Assembly: GCF_003952465.1 (NCBI RefSeq)
Contig: NZ_CP034448.1
Coordinates: 2,581,001 to 2,645,000, forward strand
Direction: 5' to 3'
DNA from: Mesorhizobium sp. M1B.F.Ca.ET.045.04.1.1
GTDB lineage: Bacteria; Pseudomonadota; Alphaproteobacteria; Rhizobiales; Rhizobiaceae
DNA length: 64,000 nt
The notes beneath the pieces are model-generated. The model saw only the letters and a list, made by a program, of their open reading frames with translations. It was not told the DNA's origin and ran no database searches. Within the stretch, counting starts at the first letter, position 1, and every line of letters starts with the position of its first letter. Shown piece by piece: positions 56,186 to 64,000 of the stretch. The position numbers were made by a program, and so were the translations under genes.

Positions 56186-56992
56186 ATGGCGAACGATGAG
56201 TTGCCGGGTGTGCTGGCATCACTTCCCGTAATTGATGCCAAGGCCGAGCCGACGCTGAAAAGCGCTGAAGCAGAGGCCTTCTATACGAATGCGATCCGCG
56301 AGCTCGCAGCCACCGACATTCCCTTTCTCGTCGCCGGGGCATATGCGGTGAGCGCCTATACGGGCGTTGTCCGCCACACCAAGGACCTCGACATTTTCTG
56401 CAAGGCCGGCGACTGCCAGCGCATCCTCGAGCATTTCAAGGACATCGGCTACGGGGTCGAGATCGAGGACGACCGGTGGCTTGGGAAGGTGTTCGAAGGC
56501 GAGCATTTCTTCGACGTCATATTCGCCTCCGCCAACGGCACCATGCAGGTCGAGGACCAGTGGCTGGAACATGCCCGTCAGGTCGAGCTTCTGGGCAGTC
56601 GGGTCAGGATCGTCGGCCCGACCGAGCTCGTCTGGTCGAAATGCTTCATCCAGGACCGGGGCCGCCATGACGGCGCCGACATCGCCCACACCATCCTCAA
56701 GGCGCACGATCAGATCGACTGGCACAGGCTTCTCGCCCATCTCGACGTCCATTGGGAAGTGCTGCTGATGCACATCCTGAACTTCCGCTGGATCTATCCC
56801 AGCGAGCGCGGCCACATTCCGGATTGGCTGCTCGACGATCTGCTCGCGCGGCTTGCCAGGCAACGGCAACTGCCGCCGTCCCGGACGAAGATCTGTCGTG
56901 GCCGTCTGCTGTCGCAGGTCGACTATGAGATCGACGTCAAGGAATGGGGATTTGCCGGTGTCGGAGGCATGGGAGAATTCCGCGATGGCTGA
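56186..56992 (+). CDS. Nucleotidyltransferase-fold protein (MNT/AbiEii-like)
   Basis: 268 residues. GAYAVSAYTGVVRHTKDLDIF (about 51-71, two parts) gives the Gly-rich helix and the Asp-x-Asp metal pair (DLD) of polymerase-beta-like nucleotidyltransferases. A second conserved Asp is expected near FFDVIFAS (about 108). The C-terminal half is helical. It lies 8 bases over the following metallophosphoesterase start, so the two are co-expressed. There is no HEPN partner, so it is not a plain MNT/HEPN toxin-antitoxin pair. Substrate unknown. Confidence 0.82.
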   Translation: MANDELPGVLASLPVIDAKAEPTLKSAEAEAFYTNAIRELAATDIPFLVAGAYAVSAYTGVVRHTKDLDIFCKAGDCQRILEHFKDIGYGVEIEDDRWLGKVFEGEHFFDVIFASANGTMQVEDQWLEHARQVELLGSRVRIVGPTELVWSKCFIQDRGRHDGADIAHTILKAHDQIDWHRLLAHLDVHWEVLLMHILNFRWIYPSERGHIPDWLLDDLLARLARQRQLPPSRTKICRGRLLSQVDYEIDVKEWGFAGVGGMGEFRDG

Positions 56993-57737
56993 CAGCGTCA
57001 ACGCCAAAGGCAGCAATGTAGACGGCGACGGCGCCATCAAGATCGCTGCCATAGGCGACCTGCATGCCCAGGAGGATGCCCAGACTTCCTATCGCGATCT
57101 CTTCGGCGAAGTTTCGCGCGAGGCTGATGTCCTGGTTCTTGCTGGCGATCTCACCAATCTCGGCAAACCCAAAGAGGCCGAGCGTCTTGCCGAAGATCTG
57201 CGCGCCTGCTCGATCCCCGTGGTCGGCGTGCTTGGCAATCATGACTACGAGTCGGGTTTTGTCGAGGAGGTGACGGCAACGCTTCGTCAGGCGGGCGTCC
57301 ATCTCCTCGATGGACAAGCCACGGAGTTGATGGATGTCGGCTTTGTCGGCGTGAAGGGCTTCGTCGGCGGTTTTGGCGCAAGAATGCTCAGCTCCTTCGG
57401 GGAACCCGCGATCAAGGCGATGGTGGCTGAAAGCGTCAGCGAGGCGATGCGGCTCGAGAACGCAATGCGGCAAGTCCGCGCCAAACGCACCTTGGTGGTT
57501 CTCCACTATGCACCGATCCTGGAGACGGTCCTTGGTGAGCCGCCGGAAATCTTCCCGTTTCTGGGATCCTCCCGGCTGGGCGAAACGATCGACCGCTTCA
57601 AGGTGAGCGCGGTGGTGCACGGGCACGCCCATCGCGGCACCTACGAAGGCTGCACGCCGGGCGGCGCCAAGGTCTACAACGTTGCCATGCATGTCGCGAA
57701 GCCGACCGGCCGACCCTACGCGCTGCTCGAAGTCTGA
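56985..57737 (+). CDS. Calcineurin-like metallophosphoesterase
   Basis: 250 residues with all metal motifs: GDLHAQ (about 24-29), AGDLTNLG (about 58-65), LGNHDYES (about 87-94), VVLHYAP (about 168-174) and VHGHAHRG (about 207-214). It cleaves a phosphoester, perhaps of nucleotide or nucleic-acid type. It overlaps the nucleotidyltransferase gene by 8 bases and could act on that protein's product. Start ATG 56985. Confidence 0.92.
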   Translation: MADSVNAKGSNVDGDGAIKIAAIGDLHAQEDAQTSYRDLFGEVSREADVLVLAGDLTNLGKPKEAERLAEDLRACSIPVVGVLGNHDYESGFVEEVTATLRQAGVHLLDGQATELMDVGFVGVKGFVGGFGARMLSSFGEPAIKAMVAESVSEAMRLENAMRQVRAKRTLVVLHYAPILETVLGEPPEIFPFLGSSRLGETIDRFKVSAVVHGHAHRGTYEGCTPGGAKVYNVAMHVAKPTGRPYALLEV

Positions 57738-57769
57738 GGCGCGCCTGGTCGACGCTACGCACGGTTCCG

Positions 57770-57873
57770 TAAAGCGCGTCGCGCTGAAACGAATTCAGGC
57801 GCCGCGCTGTAGGTCTTTGTTCCCATGCATGTCGTTGTCCCAAAACCGCTGCACACTTTTGGGCGACATGCAT
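57770..57873 (+). repeat. Two-stem intergenic repeat (RIME-like), copy 5, touching a stop codon
   Basis: Full copy of about 104 bases. The first stem is TAAAGCGCGTCGC...GCGCTGTA with GAATTCAGGCG, the second CATGTCGTTG...CGACATGCA around CCCAAAACCGCTGCACACTTTTGGG. Its last base is the first base of the stop codon of the small acidic gene on the minus strand. Separates the metallophosphoesterase and acidic protein genes. Confidence 0.85.
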
Positions 57874-58154
57874 TAAACTTCGTCGAACCGGCTTCCTTCC
57901 TTGGAGGGATCGCGTTTCAGGACGTCCTCTTCCTCATCATCGGGCAAAGCTTCGTCGCTCTCCTCGTAGGGGTTGTCGTCGTCTTCTTCGGGAAGAGTTC
58001 CCTCCGTCTCCTGGGTATCCGGAACGCCGTTTTCCACGACCACGCTGTCCGGGAGCACCTTGTTGCCCTCAAGGGCCTCCCAGTCCTGCTGCTCAATGGC
58101 CGGAGCCTCGGTTTCGCCCTGTTTTGCCGATCGTTGCTTGTTGCGCGGGTCCAT
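57873..58154 (-). CDS. Small acidic hypothetical protein
   Basis: 93 residues, unusually rich in Glu and Asp (LPEEDDDNPYEESDEALPDDEEEDV, in two blocks, about 52-76) and predicted largely disordered. The ATG for MDPRNKQ has GGAG 6 bases upstream. No family is recognised. Its stop codon is inside the RIME-like repeat. Comparable short acidic proteins occur in Mesorhizobium stress loci; function unknown. Confidence 0.7.
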   Translation of the reverse strand: MDPRNKQRSAKQGETEAPAIEQQDWEALEGNKVLPDSVVVENGVPDTQETEGTLPEEDDDNPYEESDEALPDDEEEDVLKRDPSKEGSRFDEV

Positions 58155-58248
58155 CTCGTTCTCCAACGCTAGTGTTCCCTTGAGGAACCGCTCAAGCGGC
58201 CCGTAGTTCCGCTGAGCAGAAAGCGGGGTGCCATCATACGGTGGCGTG

Positions 58249-59262
58249 CTACTCGATCTGCTCGAACGTGCATTGGTGCGGGGCTTTGTCGGGCCGCCAG
58301 CGCAGCAGCTTGGTTCCATGCCGGAAGCGGCCGCCGGTGACATGGTCGAACCGGACCTCCACCACCAATTCCGGCTGCACCGCTTCCCATTTCCCGCTGC
58401 GTTCGGTGCTCCAGCGGCTCGGTCCGCCCGGCGCCTTGCCGGAGAAGCCGGAACCGCCGCGCAATTTCTCCAGCTTGTCGGTGATCGCCGCGCGCTCGTC
58501 ATTGCCGATGGTCGAGGTGAAGCCGACATGGTCGAGCAGGCCGCGTTCGTTGTAGAGGCCAAGGAGCAGCGATCCGACCTGGGGCTTGCCGTTCAGGTAG
58601 CGAAACCCACCCACCACGCAGTCGGCGGTGCGCAGCCGTTTGACCTTGATCATCGCCCGCTCGCCTGGCCGGTAAGGCTCGGCCAGCGCCTTGGCGACGA
58701 TGCCGTCGGTCGAACCGTGCCCGGCGCCTTGCAGCCAGCGTTTCGCGGTCGCAAGGTTCGTCGTGGATGGCGAGAGCCGCAAGGAGGCCGTATTTGCCTT
58801 CGCCACGAAGTCCTCGAGTGCCGCACGCCGATCGACCAGTGTTTTCTCGAGGAGGCTCTTGCCGCCCGCCGCGACGAGCATGTCGAACAGGACCAACTGG
58901 GCCGGCGTCTCCACGCTCAGCTTGCGGATCCGGCTCTCCGCGGGGTGAAGCCGCATCTGTAGCGCGTCGAAGGAGGCGCGGCCTTCGATCTCGATCACGA
59001 TCTCGCCGTCGACGACGAAATCCTTGGCGTCGAGGCCATGCAACATCGCCGTCAACTCGGGAAAGTAACGGCCGAGCGGCTTGCCGGACTTTGCCCTGAG
59101 ATCGACGGCTTCAACGCCCTTGAAGGCGAGACAGCGGAACCCATCCCATTTCGGCTCGTATTGCCAGGCACCGCGGTCCTCGGGCAGCGCGTCGGCCGTG
59201 CGTGCCTCCATAGGAGGCGTGTCCGGAGGCAGCGAAAACCTGTCGCTTGATGACTCAACCAT
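58249..59262 (-). CDS. ATP-dependent DNA ligase (LigD ligase-domain-like)
   Basis: 337 residues, stand-alone ligase of the NHEJ LigC/LigD type. The adenylation motif YEPKWDGFR carries the active Lys38; VDGEIVI (motif III) lies near 84, LFDMLVA near 124 and the later K-x-DG-type segment (GIVAKALAEPYRPG) near 185. The OB-fold half includes GGFRYLNGKPQVGSLLLG. No polymerase, nuclease or Ku gene is seen nearby. Start ATG precedes MVESSSDR; 13 bases separate it from the PCC gene stop. Confidence 0.93.
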   Translation of the reverse strand: MVESSSDRFSLPPDTPPMEARTADALPEDRGAWQYEPKWDGFRCLAFKGVEAVDLRAKSGKPLGRYFPELTAMLHGLDAKDFVVDGEIVIEIEGRASFDALQMRLHPAESRIRKLSVETPAQLVLFDMLVAAGGKSLLEKTLVDRRAALEDFVAKANTASLRLSPSTTNLATAKRWLQGAGHGSTDGIVAKALAEPYRPGERAMIKVKRLRTADCVVGGFRYLNGKPQVGSLLLGLYNERGLLDHVGFTSTIGNDERAAITDKLEKLRGGSGFSGKAPGGPSRWSTERSGKWEAVQPELVVEVRFDHVTGGRFRHGTKLLRWRPDKAPHQCTFEQIE

Positions 59263-59275
59263 CTTGCGCCGGATA

Positions 59276-59719
59276 TCAGGCCTCCAGGTCGATCAGGGCG
59301 ATGCCGAGTTCAGGACGCTTCCTCCGGCGCAGATAGCCGGGCGACTCCAGCACCGTGATTTCGAGCGTCGGCCGCACGATGCCTTCGAGCAGATGTCCGC
59401 CGCGGGCCGATCCATCGCTCAGGCCGAGCACCGCATGGAGATGCAGGCTTGGCTTGCCGCTGTCGTCGACGGCGATGTCGCCGATGGCGCTCAGCACCTC
59501 GCATTGCTCGTCGACGGGGATCTTCCGGTAGGACTTCGACTGGACGTCGAACCAGCCGACCGTCGCCTTCTCGAACGCGCCGATCGCTGCTAGCGAGGCG
59601 CCGGTGATGTCCTTCTGGCCGGCAAACGCAGTCAGCGCAGCGATTGCATCCTCGCCGGGATCCAGCACTACCACGAATGTCCTTTGCCCGGAGGTCTCGG
59701 CAACCAGCTTCGATTTCAT
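59276..59719 (-). CDS. PCC/DUF296 domain protein
   Basis: 147 residues of the PCC (plant and prokaryote conserved) family. Features are TFVVVLDPGEDAIAALTAFAGQ near the start, GAFEKATVGWFD (about 49-60), and SLHLHAVLG (about 92-100). The family occurs alone in bacteria or with AT-hooks in plants. Start MKSKLVAETS chosen for family length. It lies just upstream of the ligase gene on the same strand, so they may be co-expressed. Confidence 0.87.
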   Translation of the reverse strand: MKSKLVAETSGQRTFVVVLDPGEDAIAALTAFAGQKDITGASLAAIGAFEKATVGWFDVQSKSYRKIPVDEQCEVLSAIGDIAVDDSGKPSLHLHAVLGLSDGSARGGHLLEGIVRPTLEITVLESPGYLRRRKRPELGIALIDLEA

Positions 59720-59808
59720 CTCACCCAGCAATGATAACGATGGTCTCGAACGCAAAACTCCGAGCCGGAGCACATGTTCCAGCCCGATGCAGTGACTTCT
59801 CTTGCGCT

Positions 59809-59911
59809 TAGACCGTGATGGCGTTTCGTTGAATCGCCATCACGATCTAACTCTTTGTTGGAGCATGATCTTTCTCCGAAAACCGGTTCCACTTTTCGGG
59901 ATCATGCTCTA
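59809..59911 (+). repeat. Two-stem repeat, diverged subfamily, touching a stop codon
   Basis: Same design as the other copies but different sequence. Stem 1 is TTAGACCGTGATGGCG...CGCCATCACGATCTAA (near-perfect) and stem 2 is GAGCATGATC...GATCATGCTC with an inner CCGAAAA/TTTTCGG. Its end carries the stop codon of the DUF2934 gene on the minus strand. Stems are conserved while sequence is not, which points to structure. Confidence 0.75.
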
Positions 59912-60112
59912 GCCGCCCGGCTTGTTGGTATCTGGCTCCGGGGCTGTGCCGACCGTCGGATCAGGCGCAACCGGACCGCGTTCGCTCTCCGAACCTTCAG
60001 CCTCGATCTCCTGGACTGCCTGATCCCAGTGCTCTTGCTCCCGTCCTTTCGGCCGACCTTCCCGCTCCCAGATCTCGTAGGCGCGGCGTTTTATGCGCTC
60101 TTCCCTGTCCAT
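59909..60112 (-). CDS. DUF2934 domain protein
   Basis: 67 residues: REERIKRRAYEIWEREGRPKGREQEHWDQAVQEIE (about 3-37, two parts) is the DUF2934 signature, a short helix-rich segment often found in rhizobia. The C-terminal tail is Glu/Pro-rich. ATG follows CAGGAGGC. Role unknown; adjacent to a repeat and to stress-type genes. Confidence 0.85.
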   Translation of the reverse strand: MDREERIKRRAYEIWEREGRPKGREQEHWDQAVQEIEAEGSESERGPVAPDPTVGTAPEPDTNKPGG

Positions 60113-60244
60113 GGCTGCCTCCTGGGCGCCTGATACGGCGCTTGTTTACATCCAATCGGACGGCTTGATGTTTGTTCCATCAAGACAGGCGGCCTGCCGC
60201 GAGATCGGTGCAGGAAAAAATACGTGGCCAACATGTGCCGAAGT

Positions 60245-62236
60245 CTAGACCCCGAACGGATAGGTCTCCGGCACGCCGCGCACCGCGTGCTCAGGCCCGA
60301 GCGGCGCCACGGCGGTGGTCTCGTCGAACCAGACGAAGGCATCGAACTGCCGCGCAAGGGAGGCATCGGCATAGTGGCTGTGCAGTTCCGTTTCCGGCCG
60401 ATAGATCACGCCGATAAAGCGTTCCAGCCGACGTTCGATCAGCCGGTCACGAAGGACTGGATCGCTTCCAGGATCGAGCAGGAAACGGGCGATGCCGGCG
60501 TCGTGACAAAGTCGCTCATAGCTGTCTTCGCGCGAAGGCTGCACGGACATGACTTCCATGTCGCCGTCCCAATCCCTGGCGGCAGCGACCGTGCCGGTAT
60601 GCGTCCCGAAGCCGATGAGGGCGACCTCATCGCCGAACCGCTGACGGCAGAGCTGACCGATATTCACCTCGTCGCGTGAGATTCCCATATCGGTGTAGCG
60701 CGCGTCGCCGATATGGGAATTGTGCGCCCACACCACAGCTCTCGCACTTGGGCCGCGCGCTTCGAGAATATGTTGTAGCGTCTCGAACATGTGCGTGTCG
60801 CGCAGGTTCCAGGATTGCGACCCACCATAGTACATGATGCGGTAGTAGCGTTCGGCGGAAGCGATAAGCCGCGCGTTCTGCGCGGCGTCGAAAAGCTCGG
60901 CGCCGTCCTCGCCGGCATGCTCGATCTGCCTTGCCAGCATGTCCCGGCATTGCTTGAGGACCGCTTCCTCGCATTCCCTGTAGCCGCTGGTGAGCGCCGC
61001 GCGACCATAGGTCGAAGGCTCTTTCTGCCACGGGGTCAGGCAGCCATAGCGCTGTCGGGCTATCGCCGCCGCTTCAGGGTCGACGCGGTCCAGATAGTCG
61101 AGGACCGCGGCAATGGAACCGCTCATGTTGTAGATGTCGAGGCCGTAGAAGCCGGCCTGACGCTTTGATGTTCTGATCCTCCGATTATGGTTGCGCAGCC
61201 AGTCCACGAACGCCGCAACTTCGATGTTGCGCCACATCCAGGTCGGGAACCGCTGGAACGGCCGGACGGCTGCGGGCGAATGTCTGCGGTGACGCACATA
61301 GCGGTCGATCGCCGCGGCATCGGGCCAGTCGGCTTCAACCGCAACGATCGTGAAGCCATGTTTCTCGATCAGCCTCCTGGTGATCGCAGCTCGTGCCCGG
61401 TAGAATTCGGACGTGCCGTGGCTGGCTTCGCCGAGCAGCACGAGCCGCCGCTCCGCAAAGCGGTCGAAGGCTCCCGCAAAGGCCGGATCATCGAAATCCG
61501 GAAGCGGTTCGGCCGCCGCGGCGATCATCTGCGGCAGGCTCCGCGTCGGCAAATGCGAGGGGGCACGGCCGGTGCGGATCCGGTTGTCCTCCCGCCAGCC
61601 TTCTTCGCCGATCAAGGGGACAAAGCGCACCGCTCCGAAATCTTCTTCGCTATAAGTCGACGCGCCCGTGCGGGTGACCTTGAGCAGGCGCTGCTCTTCA
61701 GGATCCTCCCCGACCGGAATGATCAGCCTGCCGCCGACGTCCAACTGCTGCTGCAGCGCAAGCGGCGCGCCCGGTCCGCTCGCCGCGACGATGATGGCAT
61801 CGAAGGGCGCCGCTTCGGGCCAGCCCTTGGTGCCGTCGCCCGTCCTGACCTCGATGTTGCGATAGCCGAGCTTATCGAAGCGGCGTCTAGCAGTCTCGGC
61901 GAGGCCTGCGTGCCGCTCGATCGTATAGACATGATCGACGATGCGACTCATCACGGCGGCTGCGTAGCCGGACCCTGTGCCGACTTCGAGGACCTGATCG
62001 CCGGGGCCGATCCCAGCCATCTCCAGCATGAACGCGACGATATAGGGCTGCGATATCGTCTGGCCCTCGGCAATCGGCAGCGGTCCGTCCTCATAGGCGA
62101 ATTCTTCGAAGCCAGGATCCACGAAAGCTTCGCGCGGAACCTCCCGCATCGCTTGCAGGATCTCCCGGTCGTGGATGCCGCGGCGGCTGAGATGGACATC
62201 GACCATTCGACGGCGTTCGCGGGACAGGTCGAGCAT
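60245..62236 (-). CDS. Fusion: protein-L-isoaspartate O-methyltransferase + erythromycin esterase-like domain
   Basis: 663 residues. The N-terminal ~205 residues are PCMT-like: GQTISQPYIVAFMLE, SAM motif VLEVGTGSGYAAAV (about 82-95) and DAIIVAASGP. The C-terminal ~420 form an erythromycin esterase/Ere-like domain: LVLLGEASHGTSEFYRAR (about 265-282), VAVEADWPDA, and VVWAHNSHIGDARYTDMG (about 493-510), with the His and Glu residues of the family. The domain pair is unusual; the second domain need not act on macrolides. Start chosen at the ATG after GAGGAA; a start 36 bases upstream is possible. Confidence 0.88.
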   Translation of the reverse strand: MLDLSRERRRMVDVHLSRRGIHDREILQAMREVPREAFVDPGFEEFAYEDGPLPIAEGQTISQPYIVAFMLEMAGIGPGDQVLEVGTGSGYAAAVMSRIVDHVYTIERHAGLAETARRRFDKLGYRNIEVRTGDGTKGWPEAAPFDAIIVAASGPGAPLALQQQLDVGGRLIIPVGEDPEEQRLLKVTRTGASTYSEEDFGAVRFVPLIGEEGWREDNRIRTGRAPSHLPTRSLPQMIAAAAEPLPDFDDPAFAGAFDRFAERRLVLLGEASHGTSEFYRARAAITRRLIEKHGFTIVAVEADWPDAAAIDRYVRHRRHSPAAVRPFQRFPTWMWRNIEVAAFVDWLRNHNRRIRTSKRQAGFYGLDIYNMSGSIAAVLDYLDRVDPEAAAIARQRYGCLTPWQKEPSTYGRAALTSGYRECEEAVLKQCRDMLARQIEHAGEDGAELFDAAQNARLIASAERYYRIMYYGGSQSWNLRDTHMFETLQHILEARGPSARAVVWAHNSHIGDARYTDMGISRDEVNIGQLCRQRFGDEVALIGFGTHTGTVAAARDWDGDMEVMSVQPSREDSYERLCHDAGIARFLLDPGSDPVLRDRLIERRLERFIGVIYRPETELHSHYADASLARQFDAFVWFDETTAVAPLGPEHAVRGVPETYPFGV

Positions 62237-62584
62237 GTGCTTCCTCAACTGGTCAAGGCGATGAAATCGCAAGCGCCTGCAGCAGTCTCATCAGCGGGCC
62301 TCCATCGCTCCGGCCGGCTGCCCGCGCCTCCACGTTCCGTGTCGGCGAGGATTTTCGGTTGCGCCCGGGCATGGCAAGGCTCCGCTGGATGCCTTTCGAA
62401 CCAGCAGGCGCGCGGTTGGTTCCTTCGGCGTACAAAAAACGGCAAGGAAGGGTAGCAGCGGCGCCTTCGGCGATGTCGCCGGCTAGGCGATAGCCCTGAT
62501 CGATGTTTCTAAGGGGTGGGGGCCTAAAGCGGACGCCAAGCGCATCCTTCGCTTCGGCTTCAAGCGTTGCTCGATGCTCCAGGC
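62237..62584. other. Non-coding stretch between the fusion gene and the thiolase remnant
   Basis: About 350 bases without a supportable gene. A 39-residue minus-strand frame (start near 62370) has no ribosome-binding site and no family likeness. It is probably the promoter region of the fusion gene plus decayed sequence. Confidence 0.4.
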
Positions 62585-63185
<601 letters not shown>

Positions 63186-63189
<4 letters not shown>

Positions 63190-64000
63190 GCGCGGCGGAC
63201 GACAGCCAGGCTGGCATAGCCGACGACGGCGAACGCTGGCGCGTGTTGTCGCTGCTTTGCCTGGCGGTCGTACTGTCGCTGACAACCTGGTTTTCGGCGA
63301 CCGCCATCCTGCCAGAGCTGAAGCAGGAGCTCGCGCTCGGTCCCGACGCCGAGGCCTGGCTGACCAACGGCGTTCAGGTAGGCTTCGTGATCGGCGCGCT
63401 GGCCGCGAGCATGGTCAACCTTCCCGACCTGGTGCGGCTCAGCCGTCTCATGGCGGCGGCGGCATTTGTTGCGGCGCTCGCCAATACAAGCCTGCTGCTC
63501 AACCTTGGGCCGGGCGGCGTGATCGCCGCGCGCATCGTCACCGGCATGGCGCTCGCCGGCGTCTATCCGCCGGCGCTGAAGCTGGTGGCAACCTGGTTCG
63601 CGCGCGACAGGGGGCTGGCGCTCGGCGCGGTCATCGGTGCGCTGACCATCGGCTCGGCGCTGCCGCATCTCTTCCGCGCCATCCTGACCGCGCTCGACTG
63701 GCGGCCGGTGGTTGCCGCCGCCAGCGTGGCGACGGCCATCGGCGCGCTGCTATTCTTGCTTTTTGCCAGGGAAGGGCCCTATCCCTTCGGCAAGGCGGTG
63801 TTCGAGCCTTCGCGCATCGGGCAGGTGTTTCGCGAGCGGCCACTGCTCTTGGCCAATCTCGGTTATCTCGGGCACATGTGGGAGCTCTACGCCATGTGGG
63901 CCTGGCTGCTCGCCTATACGCGCGCCGCGTTCGAGGCGCAGGCGATCGGATCGGCCGCGGCCGCCTCGCTTTCGACCTTCTTCGTCGTCGCCTCCGGCAT
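63186..64000 (+). CDS. MFS transporter (partial, N-terminal part)
   Basis: About 271 codons from ATG to the right edge. It has the MFS layout with several hydrophobic segments: LSLLCLAVVLSLTTWFSATAILPEL (about 21-45), VGFVIGALAASMV, and VIAARIVTGMALAGVYPPALKLVATWFARDRGLALG (about 107-142), which matches the family's loop region with the Arg-x-x-Gly pattern. The ATG overlaps the MaoC stop. Substrate unknown; the C-terminal half is outside the window. Confidence 0.9.

Noticed and set aside
56186..56992. MNT/HEPN toxin-antitoxin system
   Set aside because: No HEPN-type partner is adjacent; the overlapping partner is a metallophosphoesterase.
62253..62370. 39-residue minus-strand frame before the fusion gene
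   Set aside because: No ribosome-binding site, no family resemblance; probably chance.

Overview
The window is high-GC alphaproteobacterial chromosomal DNA. It most resembles Mesorhizobium or a close Phyllobacteriaceae/Rhizobiales relative. The evidence is dense high-GC coding with many 1- to 4-base start/stop overlaps, several two-stem intergenic repeats that look like the RIME elements of rhizobia, an Ugp/Mal-type and an Rbs-type sugar transporter, IclR and FadR-type GntR regulators, and a cyoABCD quinol oxidase. Genus level is an inference from gene content. I see no tRNA, rRNA, CRISPR array or insertion sequence.

Region 1 (1-9.7 kb) is a catabolic locus. It holds an enolase-superfamily enzyme cut by the window edge, a complete binding-protein-dependent sugar ABC transporter, an IclR regulator and a lactonase-like amidohydrolase. 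It ends with a tightly overlapped trio: a MaoC hydratase, a class III CoA-transferase and a protein shaped like an ABC solute-binding protein but with no secretion signal. Region 2 (10-24 kb) is an exopolysaccharide locus: Wzy-like polymerase, GH5 endoglucanase, a Wzc-like chain-length protein with a degenerate kinase domain, Wzx flippase, GT4 and WecG-type glycosyltransferases, two acyltransferase-like proteins, a beta-propeller glycan protein and a flavin oxidoreductase. It ends in a very AT-rich regulatory stretch. Region 3 (24-42 kb) is a second, larger catabolic locus. Two divergent mannonate-dehydratase operons share a GntR regulator with two copies of one palindromic operator. A second leaderless binding protein and a second IclR follow, then an Rbs-type transporter (one binding protein, one ATPase, two permeases), a dehydrogenase, two unrelated CoA-transferases, an enoyl-CoA hydratase, a mutarotase-like protein and an SMP-30 lactonase. 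The leaderless binding protein, IclR and CaiB combination therefore occurs twice, on either side of the polysaccharide genes.

Region 4 (42-62.5 kb) is a patchwork of stress, energy and repair genes: two near-duplicate CBS-domain proteins, an NAD(P)-binding protein, cyoABCD, a histone-H1-like basic protein, a DUF2267 protein, the phosphoketolase-acetate kinase pair, an AlkB-like dioxygenase, a nucleotidyltransferase overlapping a metallophosphoesterase, a stand-alone ATP-dependent DNA ligase, a PCC/DUF296 protein and a fusion of an isoaspartyl methyltransferase with an erythromycin-esterase-like domain. Most of the two-stem repeats lie here, three of them touching stop codons. Region 5 (62.5-64 kb) holds decayed genes, a thiolase tail and a frameshifted MaoC hydratase, followed by an MFS transporter cut by the right edge.

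The best candidate for an undescribed system is the duplicated module of a leaderless solute-binding-like protein, a CoA-transferase and an IclR regulator. It looks like an intracellular ligand-binding partner of a CoA-dependent carbohydrate-acid pathway. That function is an inference from sequence and context only.
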